Under the pieces are notes generated by a model. That model was not told where the DNA came from, made no database searches, and was given only the letters and a program-made list of their open reading frames with translations. Made by a program: the position numbers and the translations under genes. Below, piece after piece: positions 1-9,493 of a DNA stretch of 14,565 nucleotides (position 1 is its first letter; each line of letters opens with the position of its first letter). Location: NCBI GenBank assembly GCA_027604685.1, contig JADHYX010000493.1, positions 1-14,565 of the forward strand, given 5' to 3'. The stretch comes from Lobulomyces angularis (Eukaryota; Chytridiomycota; Chytridiomycetes; Lobulomycetales; Lobulomycetaceae).

Positions 1-131
1 ACATAGAGACAGAAGAAAATTCAATACCTGTAAGTATATTTTTTTGTACATTTCTTAAAAAATATTGAATTCTATATGTGTAACAGACTAGGGTAACACA
101 ATATATTTTCTTGGTGCATCTCAGTTTATAG
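1..131 (+). CDS. possible 3' end of an upstream gene (partial, weak)
   Basis: Positions 3-29 read IETEENSIP in one frame and stop at a good donor (GTAAGT at 30). A candidate intron of 57 nt ends at TAACAG (86). The following frame continues for 14 codons to TAG at 129-131. The donor and acceptor match the style of other introns here, but the peptide is too short to assign to a family. Without splicing the same frame runs to a TGA at about 68. No function can be given. It would converge with the minus-strand gene ending at 363. Confidence 0.25.
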
Positions 132-362
132 TTTATCGTTACAACTGGAATTACAATTGGAAATCATTGTACTAATATATTTAATTTGTTATCAAATAAA
201 AGAAGTAATGAATAAAGAATAATTAATACTGTATTGAGTGATAAAATGAAATATGCTTTAAATTAATAAAAATAAGAAACAATTGATAAATGAATGTACG
301 ATTTAAATTAATAATAAAAAAAAACCTAGCTAAAAAGTACAGCAATATATTAGGAAAAAGAA

Positions 363-1011
363 TTACCAAAAGAAATAAGTGAGAGAAGACAATGCAAGAA
401 GACTTAAAGATCCAAAGTTTCTCAGAGCACCAGAAGTAGCTTTAACCTCTGTTGCAGTTGGTGCAGCAAATGTAGTTTGTATAGAACTAGTAGGAAGAAT
501 AGGAAGAGTTGTTGTAACGTTCTTCAAAAAAAAATTAATAAAGTTAAAAGTACCATTAAAATTTACATTTGTAGCAGCAGTAGTATTTACAGATCCATTC
601 GCAGCTTCAAAGGCCGCAACTTGAGCCAAAAAGGCATCTTGTGAAGTTGAGCATGAAGTGCCATTGGTAAATTCAACAAGAAGGATTGGGGTTTCGCCAA
701 CAGCAGCGAAACTTAATTTTTGGATGGATGGTGGGAGTTTGATACTTTGAAATAGAGCTTGTGGATCAGTATCATTAATAGGTGCTGTTGGCTCAACGAA
801 AGGAGTATTGGCAGCAACGAGTTCAGTGAAGACCTCAGGAGGGCAGTCTTGAGGGGCGGTCTCCAGAACTGGGATTGGAGACACGGCTCCTACAAAAAAG
901 AATAAGAAACATTGAATTTTTTAAAATACCTGGAAGGCCAGGGAGACCAGGTTCTTGGGTCAAAGCTACAGAGGCAAGAGCTGCGAAAACGATTTGAGTG
1001 TTAAATTTCAT
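363..1011 (-). CDS. small secreted, probably GPI-anchored surface protein
   Basis: Two exons, 1011-930 and 889-363, with a 40-nt intron (929-890, GTATTT..TTGTAG); the product is 202 aa. The first exon encodes a classic signal peptide (Met-Lys, then a hydrophobic core ending ASVALT|QEPG). The mature part has six N-glycosylation sequons (NDT, NGT, NGS, NTT, NGT, NVT), two Cys and a Ser/Thr/Ala-rich tail. It ends in a short hydrophobic segment (SLSLLALSSLTYFFW) with no charged residues after it, as expected for a GPI-attachment signal. I do not recognise a domain. The gene is visibly richer in G/C, and in codons such as GCC, CTC and ACC, than its neighbours, which fits strong expression or a different origin. 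The start is the only Met that gives the signal peptide. Role inferred: cell-wall or surface glycoprotein. Confidence 0.8.
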
Positions 1012-1957
1012 TTTTTTTTGGGTCGCTGATTTTACAAATTATTTTAAACTATTTATACTTTATTTTTACAAATTTAAGCATTTTCTTAACGGTCACGGTG
1101 GCGCAGAAGCCCGAAAACAGCTGCGGCAGTGGATTCAATACGCCTCATTACGCCACAGCATTTTGGAGATATTTTTTTATTGCCCAAAATCTCAATTATT
1201 AATTATTATTGAAGAAACTTTAAATTTGAGAAATTGTTATTCAAAAGTAAGGAATTATTAGCGTGTAAAGTTCCAAAAAACTGTTTAAATTAAAATTTTG
1301 AAAAGGATTGATATTTGTATTGTTAAAAGTTAAAAGAGATTAAACATGTGGTGATTATGTGATAAAGTGTAATAAAAATGCTAATTTAATAAATTTACGA
1401 TTTGGCATAGATGTTCTTTAACAGTGAAAACTTGATTAATTGAGTTGTGCTTCTAGTCTCCAAATTTACCAATCCACAATGCTTTTAACACCTAAATGTA
1501 CCATTCTATTTCCAGAACCAAAAATCAATACTTTCAAAGCATCCTCGATTTACTTCAACGGAAGCTTGATTTATAGAACAACTCCGTCATTTTTAGATTT
1601 GATGGTTGAACAAATTACTTTTAAGTAGCAATTTAAACCAACCTCTTCAATTTAAATGGATTTTCCACTCAAAACTCTTTCTTCCTTCTTCTTCTTTCAA
1701 ACTTTCGCCATTCTCTTGCATACACTAATTAGCTGTGCAACTTTCTATCTTCCTTTAAAATGCTTCTGAAGGTTTTTTTTTAGGGTTTAAAATTCAAAGT
1801 GAAAAAAAAATTAGAAAATTACTTTTTTTCACAAAAAAGAAGATACCATTCATTAAAAAATAAAAATTATCATCAACAAAGTATTTTTTGCAAAATAATT
1901 TTTTTTTTTTTTATTATTCTTTAACATTTAACATAAATATAAAGAAAAGAAATTTAA
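1012..1957. other. intergenic region with no convincing gene
   Basis: This stretch separates two divergently transcribed genes, so it must contain both promoters. A GC-richer patch lies at about 1085-1160, just upstream of the secreted-protein gene, and contains GTGGCG (1098-1103), its inverse CGCCAC (1151-1156) and the palindrome CAGCTG (1118-1123). A 49-codon open frame at 1480-1628 (Met-Leu-Leu-Thr-Pro start) has reasonable codons, but I recognise no domain and could not join it in frame to the downstream gene. The rest is AT-rich with poly-A and poly-T tracts. Confidence 0.6.
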
Positions 1958-2639
1958 ATGAAATTTAAAACAAAGCCTTTAAATACTTTCCGAGAAACAC
2001 AGAGAGCAAAATATAAAACTTTTAAGTTAGATGTGTTCAAATTATACAAGTAAAAAAGATATATTTTATTTTAATATTTAATTTCGCAACTTAATAAAAA
2101 TATTCTAATCTGCATTCTTCTTTTTCTTTAGAGAAAATCCAACTAAACTACTTTCGAAAAGTTCACGATTAAATTTAAAGTTTAAAGAAAATTCCCCGAT
2201 TGTTCAAACTATTGCAAGGTTAATAGCTATGGTAAAAAAAAAGAAAAAAGATCTTCAAACATTTTCACTTTTTTACAGGAAAAAATTCCGGAAGAAGAAG
2301 AACATAAAGCAAAATATTTACAACCACAAGAAGTTAAAACCTGTTTAATTTTAAGGTTATTACCTAGTCAATATTTAAGGTGCAAACAAGTTTTATTGGA
2401 TACATGGTATGAGAAGGTAAAAATTTAAATCTAAATATTTTCTTTATTGTAAATATAAAATTATTTGTCAGGGTCCATTTAAAAAGCGAGATGCACAAAG
2501 ATTGTGTCGAATCGATGTAAATAAAACTGCTAGGTTATACGATTGGTTTCAAAATTTAGGTTGGTTTAGTCAAGTTGAAGATGACAAGTTAATTGACGAA
2601 GAAATTAAACTAGGTGTAGACATTTCGGCTACTGCATGA
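1958..2639 (+). CDS. SWIRM-domain protein, Ada2-type SWIRM (chromatin factor)
   Basis: Four exons: 1958-2049, 2132-2231, 2279-2416 and 2472-2639; the product is 165 aa. The C-terminal half (about residues 84-145) is a SWIRM helical module. It carries the signature CRIDVNKTARLYDWF, very close to the (K/R)IDVNKTxxIYDFF block of Ada2, followed by the typical LGWF end. SWIRM domains bind DNA or nucleosomes in chromatin complexes such as SAGA/ADA and histone deacetylase complexes. No ZZ finger or SANT domain of Ada2 is visible. The codon just before the ATG is an in-frame TAA (1955-1957), so as modelled this is a short SWIRM-only protein, more like the fungal Fun19/Laf class than full Ada2. The N-terminal 65 residues are basic and unrecognised. 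A missed 5' exon spliced inside the first exon cannot be fully excluded. An AATAAA lies 72 nt after the stop. Confidence 0.8.
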
Positions 2640-2710
2640 CAAAAATGTAGTTCATATTTCTGCTAGTTTTCTTTTTTTTTTTACTATATATATGTAGAAA
2701 AACATTAAAT

Positions 2711-2716
2711 AATAAA
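2711..2716 (+). terminator. candidate polyadenylation signal of the SWIRM gene
   Basis: AATAAA lies 72 nt after the TGA of the SWIRM gene, in a 211-nt gap between convergent genes. In such AT-rich DNA this hexamer is expected often by chance, so the support is its position only. Confidence 0.35.
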
Positions 2717-2850
2717 TATATATATTATAACTACCTAAATTTGAAAAAATAAATAAAAAGAAAAAAAAAAAAAAATTAGTAAGCATATTAGTAATAAATA
2801 GTCAGAAACAAAAAATTTTAAAAAAAAAAATTGTTTCTTCTTTAATTTTT

Positions 2851-3413
2851 TTATTTAAGAGACTTTAAATTTTCCTGCTCCAATTGTAAAACTTTTGTTT
2901 TAACAGAAATTCTGTATTCTTCATTCTTTTTTAACTCTTCTATAGTGCTAAATGAAAATAAAAATTTTATAAACAGATTACATAAATTAATAATTTTTAC
3001 GGTGGAAATTGTCTGGTATGTCGAAGCCAAGCCATCCATTCCTTTAAATGGAAAGCATGTTAATAAATTTAAAAAATTAGTATAAATATCATTTTTACAA
3101 TAGGCACATTATTAGGATCATCTATAGATCCGTCTGCCCACTCAACATATCTAAATATTGAAAAATAAAATAATATAAAGTAAAAAAAAGTTGAAAACTA
3201 CCTTCGACTAAAGAAAAAAAAAAATTAAATAATTAAAAGAAAAATTTATAAATAAAAAAAGAAAAATATAATCTATTACGTAAAAGGGGTATTTGGACGA
3301 TTTTCACCTTCAAAGTACATGTTCTTATCCAGATCATAACCAACAAATTTCTTTTTACTTAAAAAATTCGGTAGATTTATCGTCTTTATTTTGTTAACGA
3401 ATATTCGAAACAT
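2851..3413 (-). CDS. NDUFAF2: NDUFAF2-type mitochondrial complex I assembly factor
   Basis: Five exons on the minus strand: 3413-3280, 3207-3202, 3150-3099, 3041-3001 and 2947-2851; the product is 109 aa. It matches the NDUFA12/NDUFAF2 (B17.2-like) family in order: a basic amphipathic start, KFVGYDLDKNMYFE (family FVGxDxxGNxYYE), RRYVEWADG, VPIEWMAWLRHTR and PPTIEELKKNEEYR. The human factor has the equivalent IPTEWEAWIRRTR and PPTMEEILKNEKHR blocks. The family acts in the mitochondrial matrix in late assembly of NADH:ubiquinone oxidoreductase; the basic N-terminus may serve as targeting sequence. The second exon is only 6 nt and supplies the conserved Arg-Arg. The true frame in exon 4 differs from the longer open frame that overlaps it. 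The protein is shorter than the human one (about 169 aa), lacking the C-terminal tail. NDUFA12 itself is the alternative, but the PPTxEEL block favours NDUFAF2. Confidence 0.87.
3202..3207 (-). other. 6-nt microexon (TCGAAG) in the NDUFAF2-type gene
   Basis: Read on the minus strand, a T-rich tract ending CTTTAG precedes TCGAAG, which is followed directly by the donor GTAGTT. Inclusion completes Thr45 and adds Arg46 and most of Arg47, giving PFTRRYVEW. Skipping it would still leave the frame open (PFTYVEW) but lose the two arginines expected in the family. The match to the family RR(Y/W)V block is the main support. Confidence 0.75.
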
Positions 3414-3703
3414 ATTATCTGTTAAAAAACAAAAATAAGTGAAAAAAATAATAATTTTTTAAATTTTTTGAACCAAAAAGATTTTCTTGGTATTACTAAA
3501 TATGTGATTGTTTCACACATAACTTTTTTTTTTTTTTTAACTTAATACTTTTTTTACATTCATTATATTCAAAAATAATAAAAAAAGAGAATAAATAAAA
3601 ACAACTCAAATAGACTGTCTTAATTTTACAAAATAAAGTAACTTAAACAATAAGAAAAACTAAAAAATAATAAACCATATTAAGCAAATAAATAAAAACA
3701 ATT

Positions 3704-5102
3704 TTAAAAAAGAAAAGTAACAATGATAATTGTAAAGATAAATAGAATATTTTGAATTTTAAAGGAATGTGATGTATTCGGTTTTGAAGGATCAGTTGAT
3801 CCACTTTTATTTGCTGGATTTGATCCATCTGAATTCAAATACCATTGATTGGAATTTAATCCCTGACATTGCCCAACCTATTTAGAAAGAACAAAAAAAA
3901 TTTTCTTTAATTTTTTTACAATTAGATTTTTTACAGGTTGTGGTTTTAACAATTTCGAAGAAGTTTTATAACTATTCAGAGCAGCAAGGGAGGTGACAGT
4001 GTTATCAAGATAATCGTGTTCCAAAGTAATTACTCCAGTCGTTAATGAAGTATTGGTATCGGGATTTGTGCCTTCAAAAACTTTAGTCATTCGTTCAGTT
4101 ACCTCTGAATTAGGAATTCCTGATGTATCGCTAGAATCAATGGTCCACATAACATTTTTGTACCCTAAGGCTGAAATAATCGCCCTTACTCTGTCGTCAA
4201 CATCTCCATATGGTGGTCTAAAGTAGATAGGAACTTTACCAATAGTTTTATAAATTATTCCTTCGGTGTATTTTATTTCGGCAACAATTTGTGCATTTGA
4301 AAGTGAAGTTAAAGGATGATGCTAAAGTAAAAAAAATAAAGTAAATTATTTTAATATATAATTGTGTTATCTTACTGTCCAAGAATGAACTCCAATTTGA
4401 TGGCCCGCAGCATCGATTTGTTTCAATAAATCGGGATATAGCAACACGTTAGTTCCAACTACAAAATGCGTGGTTAATAACTTTTGCGATGTTAACTCTG
4501 ATAGTAGTTCTTTCGTTCCTGGAACTTGGGTACTTGGTCCATCATCGTAAGTTACCCTTAAGTTTGTAATTATTGTAAAAAAAAACAAATATCATTTATT
4601 AATTTCCCATTTAATTTTTTTCAAATTTACCCCCATTCATTCAAATTTTTACAAATACTAATATCAGCTTGAAAATCACTAGTGTCTGAGCTTCTTAGAC
4701 ATTGACCAACGGCCCAATAACTTAAATTGAAATTAAAAAAGTGAAAAAAAATTTAATTGTTTAAATACCAAGTGCCTGCAGCAGACGGGTCAGGAGCGTT
4801 ATATGTAACAGTACTGTCTTGAATGAAGGTAGATGGAGGAATTGCTAGGATTTTAGGAGAGACTTTGGATTCAACATGTTTTACAGTTTCCACTATTAAT
4901 GGATCTGTAAGTAAGTCTCCATTGATTAAAGTTTGCTGGTCTGAAGTTGGAAATTCTAAAATTAATGTAAAAAAAATTGTTTAATTTTTTTTTTTTTTCT
5001 GTTCATTTTTCACATACTTATTGGATTTGGTGGAGGATAAACCAAAACAGACTTAACAACAACGAATTGAAAAATTAAATTTTGTAAATTTGCTAATTTC
5101 AT
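3704..5102 (-). CDS. chitin/polysaccharide deacetylase (NodB, CE4) with membrane tail
   Basis: Six exons: 5102-5018, 4955-4769, 4720-4631, 4556-4376, 4321-3935 and 3877-3704; the product is 367 aa. It would remove N-acetyl groups from cell-wall chitin, releasing acetate and chitosan. All five CE4 motifs are present: TYDDGPS (123-129, catalytic base and metal Asp), HSWTHH (178-183, metal His pair), RPPYGD (216-221), the WTIDSSD region (240-246) and LEHD (281-284). A hydrophobic N-terminus (about 1-22) acts as signal peptide or anchor. A Ser/Asn/Pro stretch leads to a C-terminal hydrophobic segment (about 344-367) ending LF, a GPI signal or transmembrane anchor. Cys residues in YWAVGQC and the VGQCQG tail are typical of fungal chitin deacetylases. 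Intron 4 cuts the HSWTHH motif. It is transcribed away from MLH1 and shares its upstream region. Substrate specificity beyond CE4 is inferred from the fungal context. Confidence 0.92.
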
Positions 5103-5851
5103 TCCCTTTTTTCTATTCAATTAATATTAAACAATCTAACTGAAAATATAATATGAATTAAATTATAAAGTCTCTTGTAATAATTTTTTTTTTTTATATC
5201 ATTTTTAAATTTTCATTAATTTTTGGTTTAATTTGGGAAAATAGGGGGCTGAAACACATTTTAAAATTGCAAGTTCTTCAGTTTTAAACTATTACTGAAT
5301 TTTAATTGCATTGTAATTGCAGTGCCAAAAAAGAAAGTAGACCACTAGAAATAAATAGTTATAAACGAACAACTTAATTTGTAAAATGATGAGTTTGAGG
5401 GTGTCATGATAAAGAACAAAAGAAACATGATAAATGTATAACAGCTATAAAGACTAAATGTTGAGAAAATAGAAAACTTTCATTTTTTTGTTGTGTAAGT
5501 TCATGTTTGGTTGTGCTGCAATTAATTGGAAGTTTAAATTGATAGTGCGTTGATTCCCTTTTCAATATTCCAATTATTTTTTGTATTCTTAACCATGTTT
5601 TTGCATAGAGGTTTACACTAAAAAATTTCGATTTAATATTTTAATTACCTTGAATTGGTGCCAGCAATTTCTATCTATATTTCATTGCCCTTACAAATTT
5701 CACCTTATTATAGATTATTTTAATTTTTGCGTCTCGCTCTCATAAGAACATACACGATATTACAACTATTACACTGTTGCATCTCAAAATCCCTTGAAAG
5801 AACGACCTTCAAAAAATTATACTAGGGTTTTTGGAGGTTTTCTAACTTTAA
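5103..5851. promoter_or_regulatory. shared upstream region of the deacetylase and MLH1 genes
   Basis: This 749-nt gap lies between divergently transcribed genes and so should contain both promoters. It is less dominated by homopolymers than the other gaps. I found no coding frame of note, no ACGCGT (MluI cell-cycle box) and no clear repeat; promoter identity is inferred from position alone. Confidence 0.45.
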
Positions 5852-8800
5852 ATGACAACTCCAAATAGAATTAAAAAGTTAAGTTCTGTTGTAATTAACA
5901 GAATTGCAGCTGGTGAAATTATTCAAAGGCCATGTAATGCAATAAAGGAAATGGTTGAAAATTCTATAGATGGTATTATTCCTTTTTGCTAGAATTAAAA
6001 ATTTTAAAAAAAGTTAAACTCAATAATTCACGTAGCAGGTTCTACTTCAATTTCAATAACAACCAAGGATGGAGGGCTTAAATTAATTCGAATTGAAGAT
6101 AATGGATGTGGTATATGTAAAGAAGATCTTGGTTTAGTGTGTGAGCGTTTTGCTACCTCAAAAGTAAGACTTGAATAGAAAAAATTTTTTACTCTTTTTT
6201 ACAGCTAAGAATTTATGCTGATTTGGAAAGCATCGAAACTCATGGATTTCGAGGTGAAGCTTTGGTAAAAGATTTATGACCACAATTTTTAACTCTTGCC
6301 AACTTTAGGCTAGTATTTCGCATGTTGCTCATGTCACTGTATATTTACTCTAATACATTGGTCTTTAATTTTACATCCAGGTTACAACAAAAACTAAAGA
6401 ATCTCCTTTTGCTTGGAAAGCATTTTATTCGGATGGCAAACTGGTACCTGGTAAAAAAGGAGGATCTGAAGAACCCAAACCTTGTGCAGGAAACAATGGA
6501 ACGCAAATATTAGTAAAACAAAAGTAATATTTTCAAATTTGTTCTAAAAACTTTTACTTGTAAAGGTTGAAGACTTGTTTTACAATGTTGATAATAGAAG
6601 AAAAGCATTAAAAAATGTAAACGATGAATATCAAAAAATTCTAGATGTTTTGCAGAGATATGCAGTTCATAATGCTGGAATATCTTTTACTTGTAAAAAG
6701 GTAAGGTATGAAAAAAAAATAAAATTTTTTTTTACGACTTATAAAAATTTCTTAGCAAGGAGCAATAAATGTAGATTTGCAAACTCAAAACACCTTTCAA
6801 AAAACAGAATGTATTAAACATATATATGGGCAACAAATATCAAAAGAACTACTTCAATTTACGTATAAGGAAGACTTGCGAAATAGTGCTGTTGGATTGA
6901 AAAAATCGCAGGGATTTATAACAAATGCAAATTTTAGCAATTCCAAAAAGTTTATTTTTTTATTATTTATAAATGATAGATTAGTTGAGAGCTCGACTTT
7001 AAAAAAAGCGATTGAAAATTTATATCAGGATTATTTACCTAAAGGCGGACATCCATTTGTGTACTTAAGCTTGGTTATTAAAAAAGAAAATGTTGACGTT
7101 AACGTTCACCCTACGAAGCGAGAGGTACATTCAATTTTTATAATTTAATTTAACAAATATAAAAAACTATTCAGGTTCATTTTCTAAATGAAGATAAAAT
7201 TACCGAGCTCATCATTGATGGATTTAAAAATTGCTTGGCCGACGCCAATTCTTCCAGAAACTTTAAAGTGCAAACTATTTTACCATTTTCGCAAAGTATT
7301 ACAACCGATCACACCTTTAAGTTAACATCTATAGGTTTGTTGCAATCTTACTTAAATTAATCAAGATATAATTGTTTTTTTGTAGAACCTACAACGTCAC
7401 AATCAACGTCAAGTCATACTCCTACCAAAACTCCAGTTAATAAAGTTGTTAGAGTTGACCCCAAAATGCAAACCTTGGACTCCTTTTTGATACCAACTGA
7501 ACCTTTAGTACTGGATAATGTAATTTCTCCTAACGTTAATCAAAGTGTCAATAATTCAGAAGAAGTATCTAATCTGTCACCTTCCTTAAAGCGAAAAATA
7601 AATGAAACTAAAGAAATTTCTCCTGTTAAGAACCAAGTTCAAAATATTTCCGAAGAACTCGAAAGGACTTCAAAGAATAGACCTGCAGAAGAGCTTGATT
7701 TGTTAGAGGCTGAAATGATGGAACTAGAGTACTGCTTATTTTTTTGAGAGGTTAAAATTTGTTTTTTCTAGTGATTTTGAATTGGAGGAAAGTATTTTAC
7801 GCAATAAAGAATCTGCTAAAGCAAATGTCAAAAATGTGGTGACTATTCTTGACTCTGAAGATAAAAGGGATGACAAATTCAACGGTATAATTAAAAATGA
7901 CAGGGAGTACATTGATGTGCAGCTAACTAGCGTCCTTGAACTGCGGCAGGAAGTTTTATACAAAATTAATCGACGTATGAATATTTGATATATTGTAAAT
8001 AGTAATTGTTATCCTGCAGCATTAACAGATATTTTTTACAACAATACTTTTGTCGGATTCGTTAATGATTATCAAGTCCTAATTCAGTATGCAACGAAAC
8101 TTTTGATGATCAACATCAAAGATCTGAGGTTTCAATATTAATTTTCTTTTTTCTTATAATTCCTTTTTCTATTATATATAATATTTACATATCCAAAATT
8201 TGACTTATACTTTTTTTCAGCTTTGAATTTTTTTATCAACAATTTCTGAAATGTTTTTCGAATTTTGGTTATATCAGACTTTGTGAAGAAGATGAGGATG
8301 ATAACAGTACTTCAACTACGAAAAAAAACGGAATTTCAATTAGAGAAATTTTAAATATCGCATTGGATGAAGAAGACGAAGACGAACTGAACAATGCTGC
8401 TCGACCAAAGCAGGAATATGATGGAGGTTCTCAGGATGAAAATGGTTCACAGCCTATGTCACGAACCCAAATTATTGAAGTAAATATCACAGTTTTTTTC
8501 TTTTTTATTTTTAACTTTAGTATATCGAATCTATATTTAAAGAAAACAAAGAAATGCTCAATGAATATTTTTCAATAACAGTTAATGACGAAGGTTATTT
8601 AGAAACACTGCCACTTGTTTTAAAAGGTTACGAACCGAATTTTAACAAATTACCATCTTTTTTATTAAGAATGGGATCTCAGGTAGGCTTTTTTCTTTTT
8701 TTTTTTGTACTGAAAACTGTTGTTCAAAGGTTGACTGGACATCTGAAAAAAAATGTTTTGATACAATCTGTCGTGAGCTAGCGTTACTATATACGTTTGA

Positions 8801-9038
8801 ATATGATGGAGACGATGAGATGGAGGAAACTAGAGAAAATGGAAATCTAGTGGAAGAGGAAAATTTTTTTAAAGATCCCAAAGAAAAAAAATATAAAAAT
8901 TTCATTGAATTTAAATTTTTTAATAAAGCTTTAAAAGTCAAAAACAATTTTTTTGCAACAAAAGATTTACTTGATTCTGAATGTTGCTTAAACGTTTGTG
9001 ATTTATCTGATATTTATAAAGTTTTTGAAAGGTGTTAA
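5852..9038 (+). CDS. MLH1: DNA mismatch repair protein MLH1
   Basis: Fourteen exons: 5852-5972, 6036-6163, 6205-6264, 6309-6338, 6381-6512, 6566-6700, 6756-7124, 7175-7334, 7386-7728, 7772-7974, 8020-8128, 8221-8479, 8521-8682 and 8730-9038; the product is 839 aa. MLH1 pairs with PMS1/PMS2 or MLH3 in nuclear mismatch repair and meiotic crossover resolution. The GHKL ATPase is complete: [11 protein letters not shown] (14-24), E33 and N37 in [15 protein letters not shown] (62-66), FATSK (79-83) and GFRGEAL (97-103). The transducer ends in [10 protein letters not shown] with the ATP-contacting Lys at 323. The linker carries [14 protein letters not shown], matching the human VRTDSREQKLDAFL block. 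The C-terminal dimerisation domain ends in YKVFERC, the MLH1 hallmark that completes the partner's endonuclease metal site. It is longer than human MLH1 (756 aa) because of a Ser/Asn/Glu-rich linker and an acidic loop around 8287-8470. Confidence 0.97.
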
Positions 9039-9493
9039 ATGTTTTATATTACTTATTTTTGTTATTTTTTTTTTTTTTGTAGTTATCAAAATTTAAAATT
9101 ATTATGCATACATTTATATTTTTTTTATTTTTATTTTGTTTTAAATACTAAAAGAATAATAAAAATAACAAATTTGAACTAAAATAAAAGTTCCAAAAAA
9201 AAAAATAAAAAAAGAAAACAAAACAAAAAAAAAAAAAAAAAAAAAAAAAATTACAGAATTGAAAAAAAATAAATCAAAAATCAGAAATTATTTTGTAACT
9301 TGATTTTAAAATTTTAAAATTTCGGTATTCTTAAGTTTACACTTATTTTTTTTTTTATCTTGGAAGGTTTCTTTTTTTTTTTATCATTTCGTTTTAAAAA
9401 TTTAGCAGAAGCTTAAAAGAGTTGTTGACAATTATTTCCTGAATTTACTATTATTATTATTTTTTTTTAACTTAAAAAAATTTAGTAATAATC
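9039..9493. other. intergenic: MLH1 3' flank and zinc-finger gene 5' flank
   Basis: No gene is visible. The first part has an AATAAA at 9158-9163, a plausible MLH1 polyadenylation signal. The middle carries a run of 26 A at 9225-9250 within a longer A-rich tract. The last 150 nt are T-rich (several runs of 8 or more T), the usual look of fungal poly(dA:dT) promoter DNA, just before the ATG at 9494. Confidence 0.6.
9225..9250. repeat. A26 homopolymer
   Basis: An uninterrupted run of 26 A, the longest homopolymer I found in the window, lies between MLH1 and the zinc-finger gene. Its exact length is unsure in any assembly. No target-site duplication or element body is seen next to it, so it is not taken as a retroposon tail. 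Confidence 0.8.

Noticed and set aside
379..624. Open frame on the plus strand across the secreted-protein gene
   Set aside because: It is antisense to the minus-strand gene, which has a signal peptide, splice sites and sequons.
998..1261. 87-codon plus-strand open frame
   Set aside because: It starts at a non-ATG codon inside the antisense of the signal peptide exon and has an unremarkable Phe/Leu/Tyr-rich composition.
2851..3039. Single-exon minus-strand frame beginning MDGLASTYQ
   Set aside because: Its first part is the wrong frame through exon 4 of the NDUFAF2-type gene. The correct frame gives EWMAWLRHTR and splices to the PTIEEL exon.
6322..6513. 63-codon open frame inside MLH1
   Set aside because: It reads intron 4 and exon 5 out of frame; the MLH1 frame gives [12 protein letters not shown].
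9225..9250. A26 run as the tail of a retroposed element
   Set aside because: No target-site duplication and no element body next to it; long A and T runs occur throughout the window.
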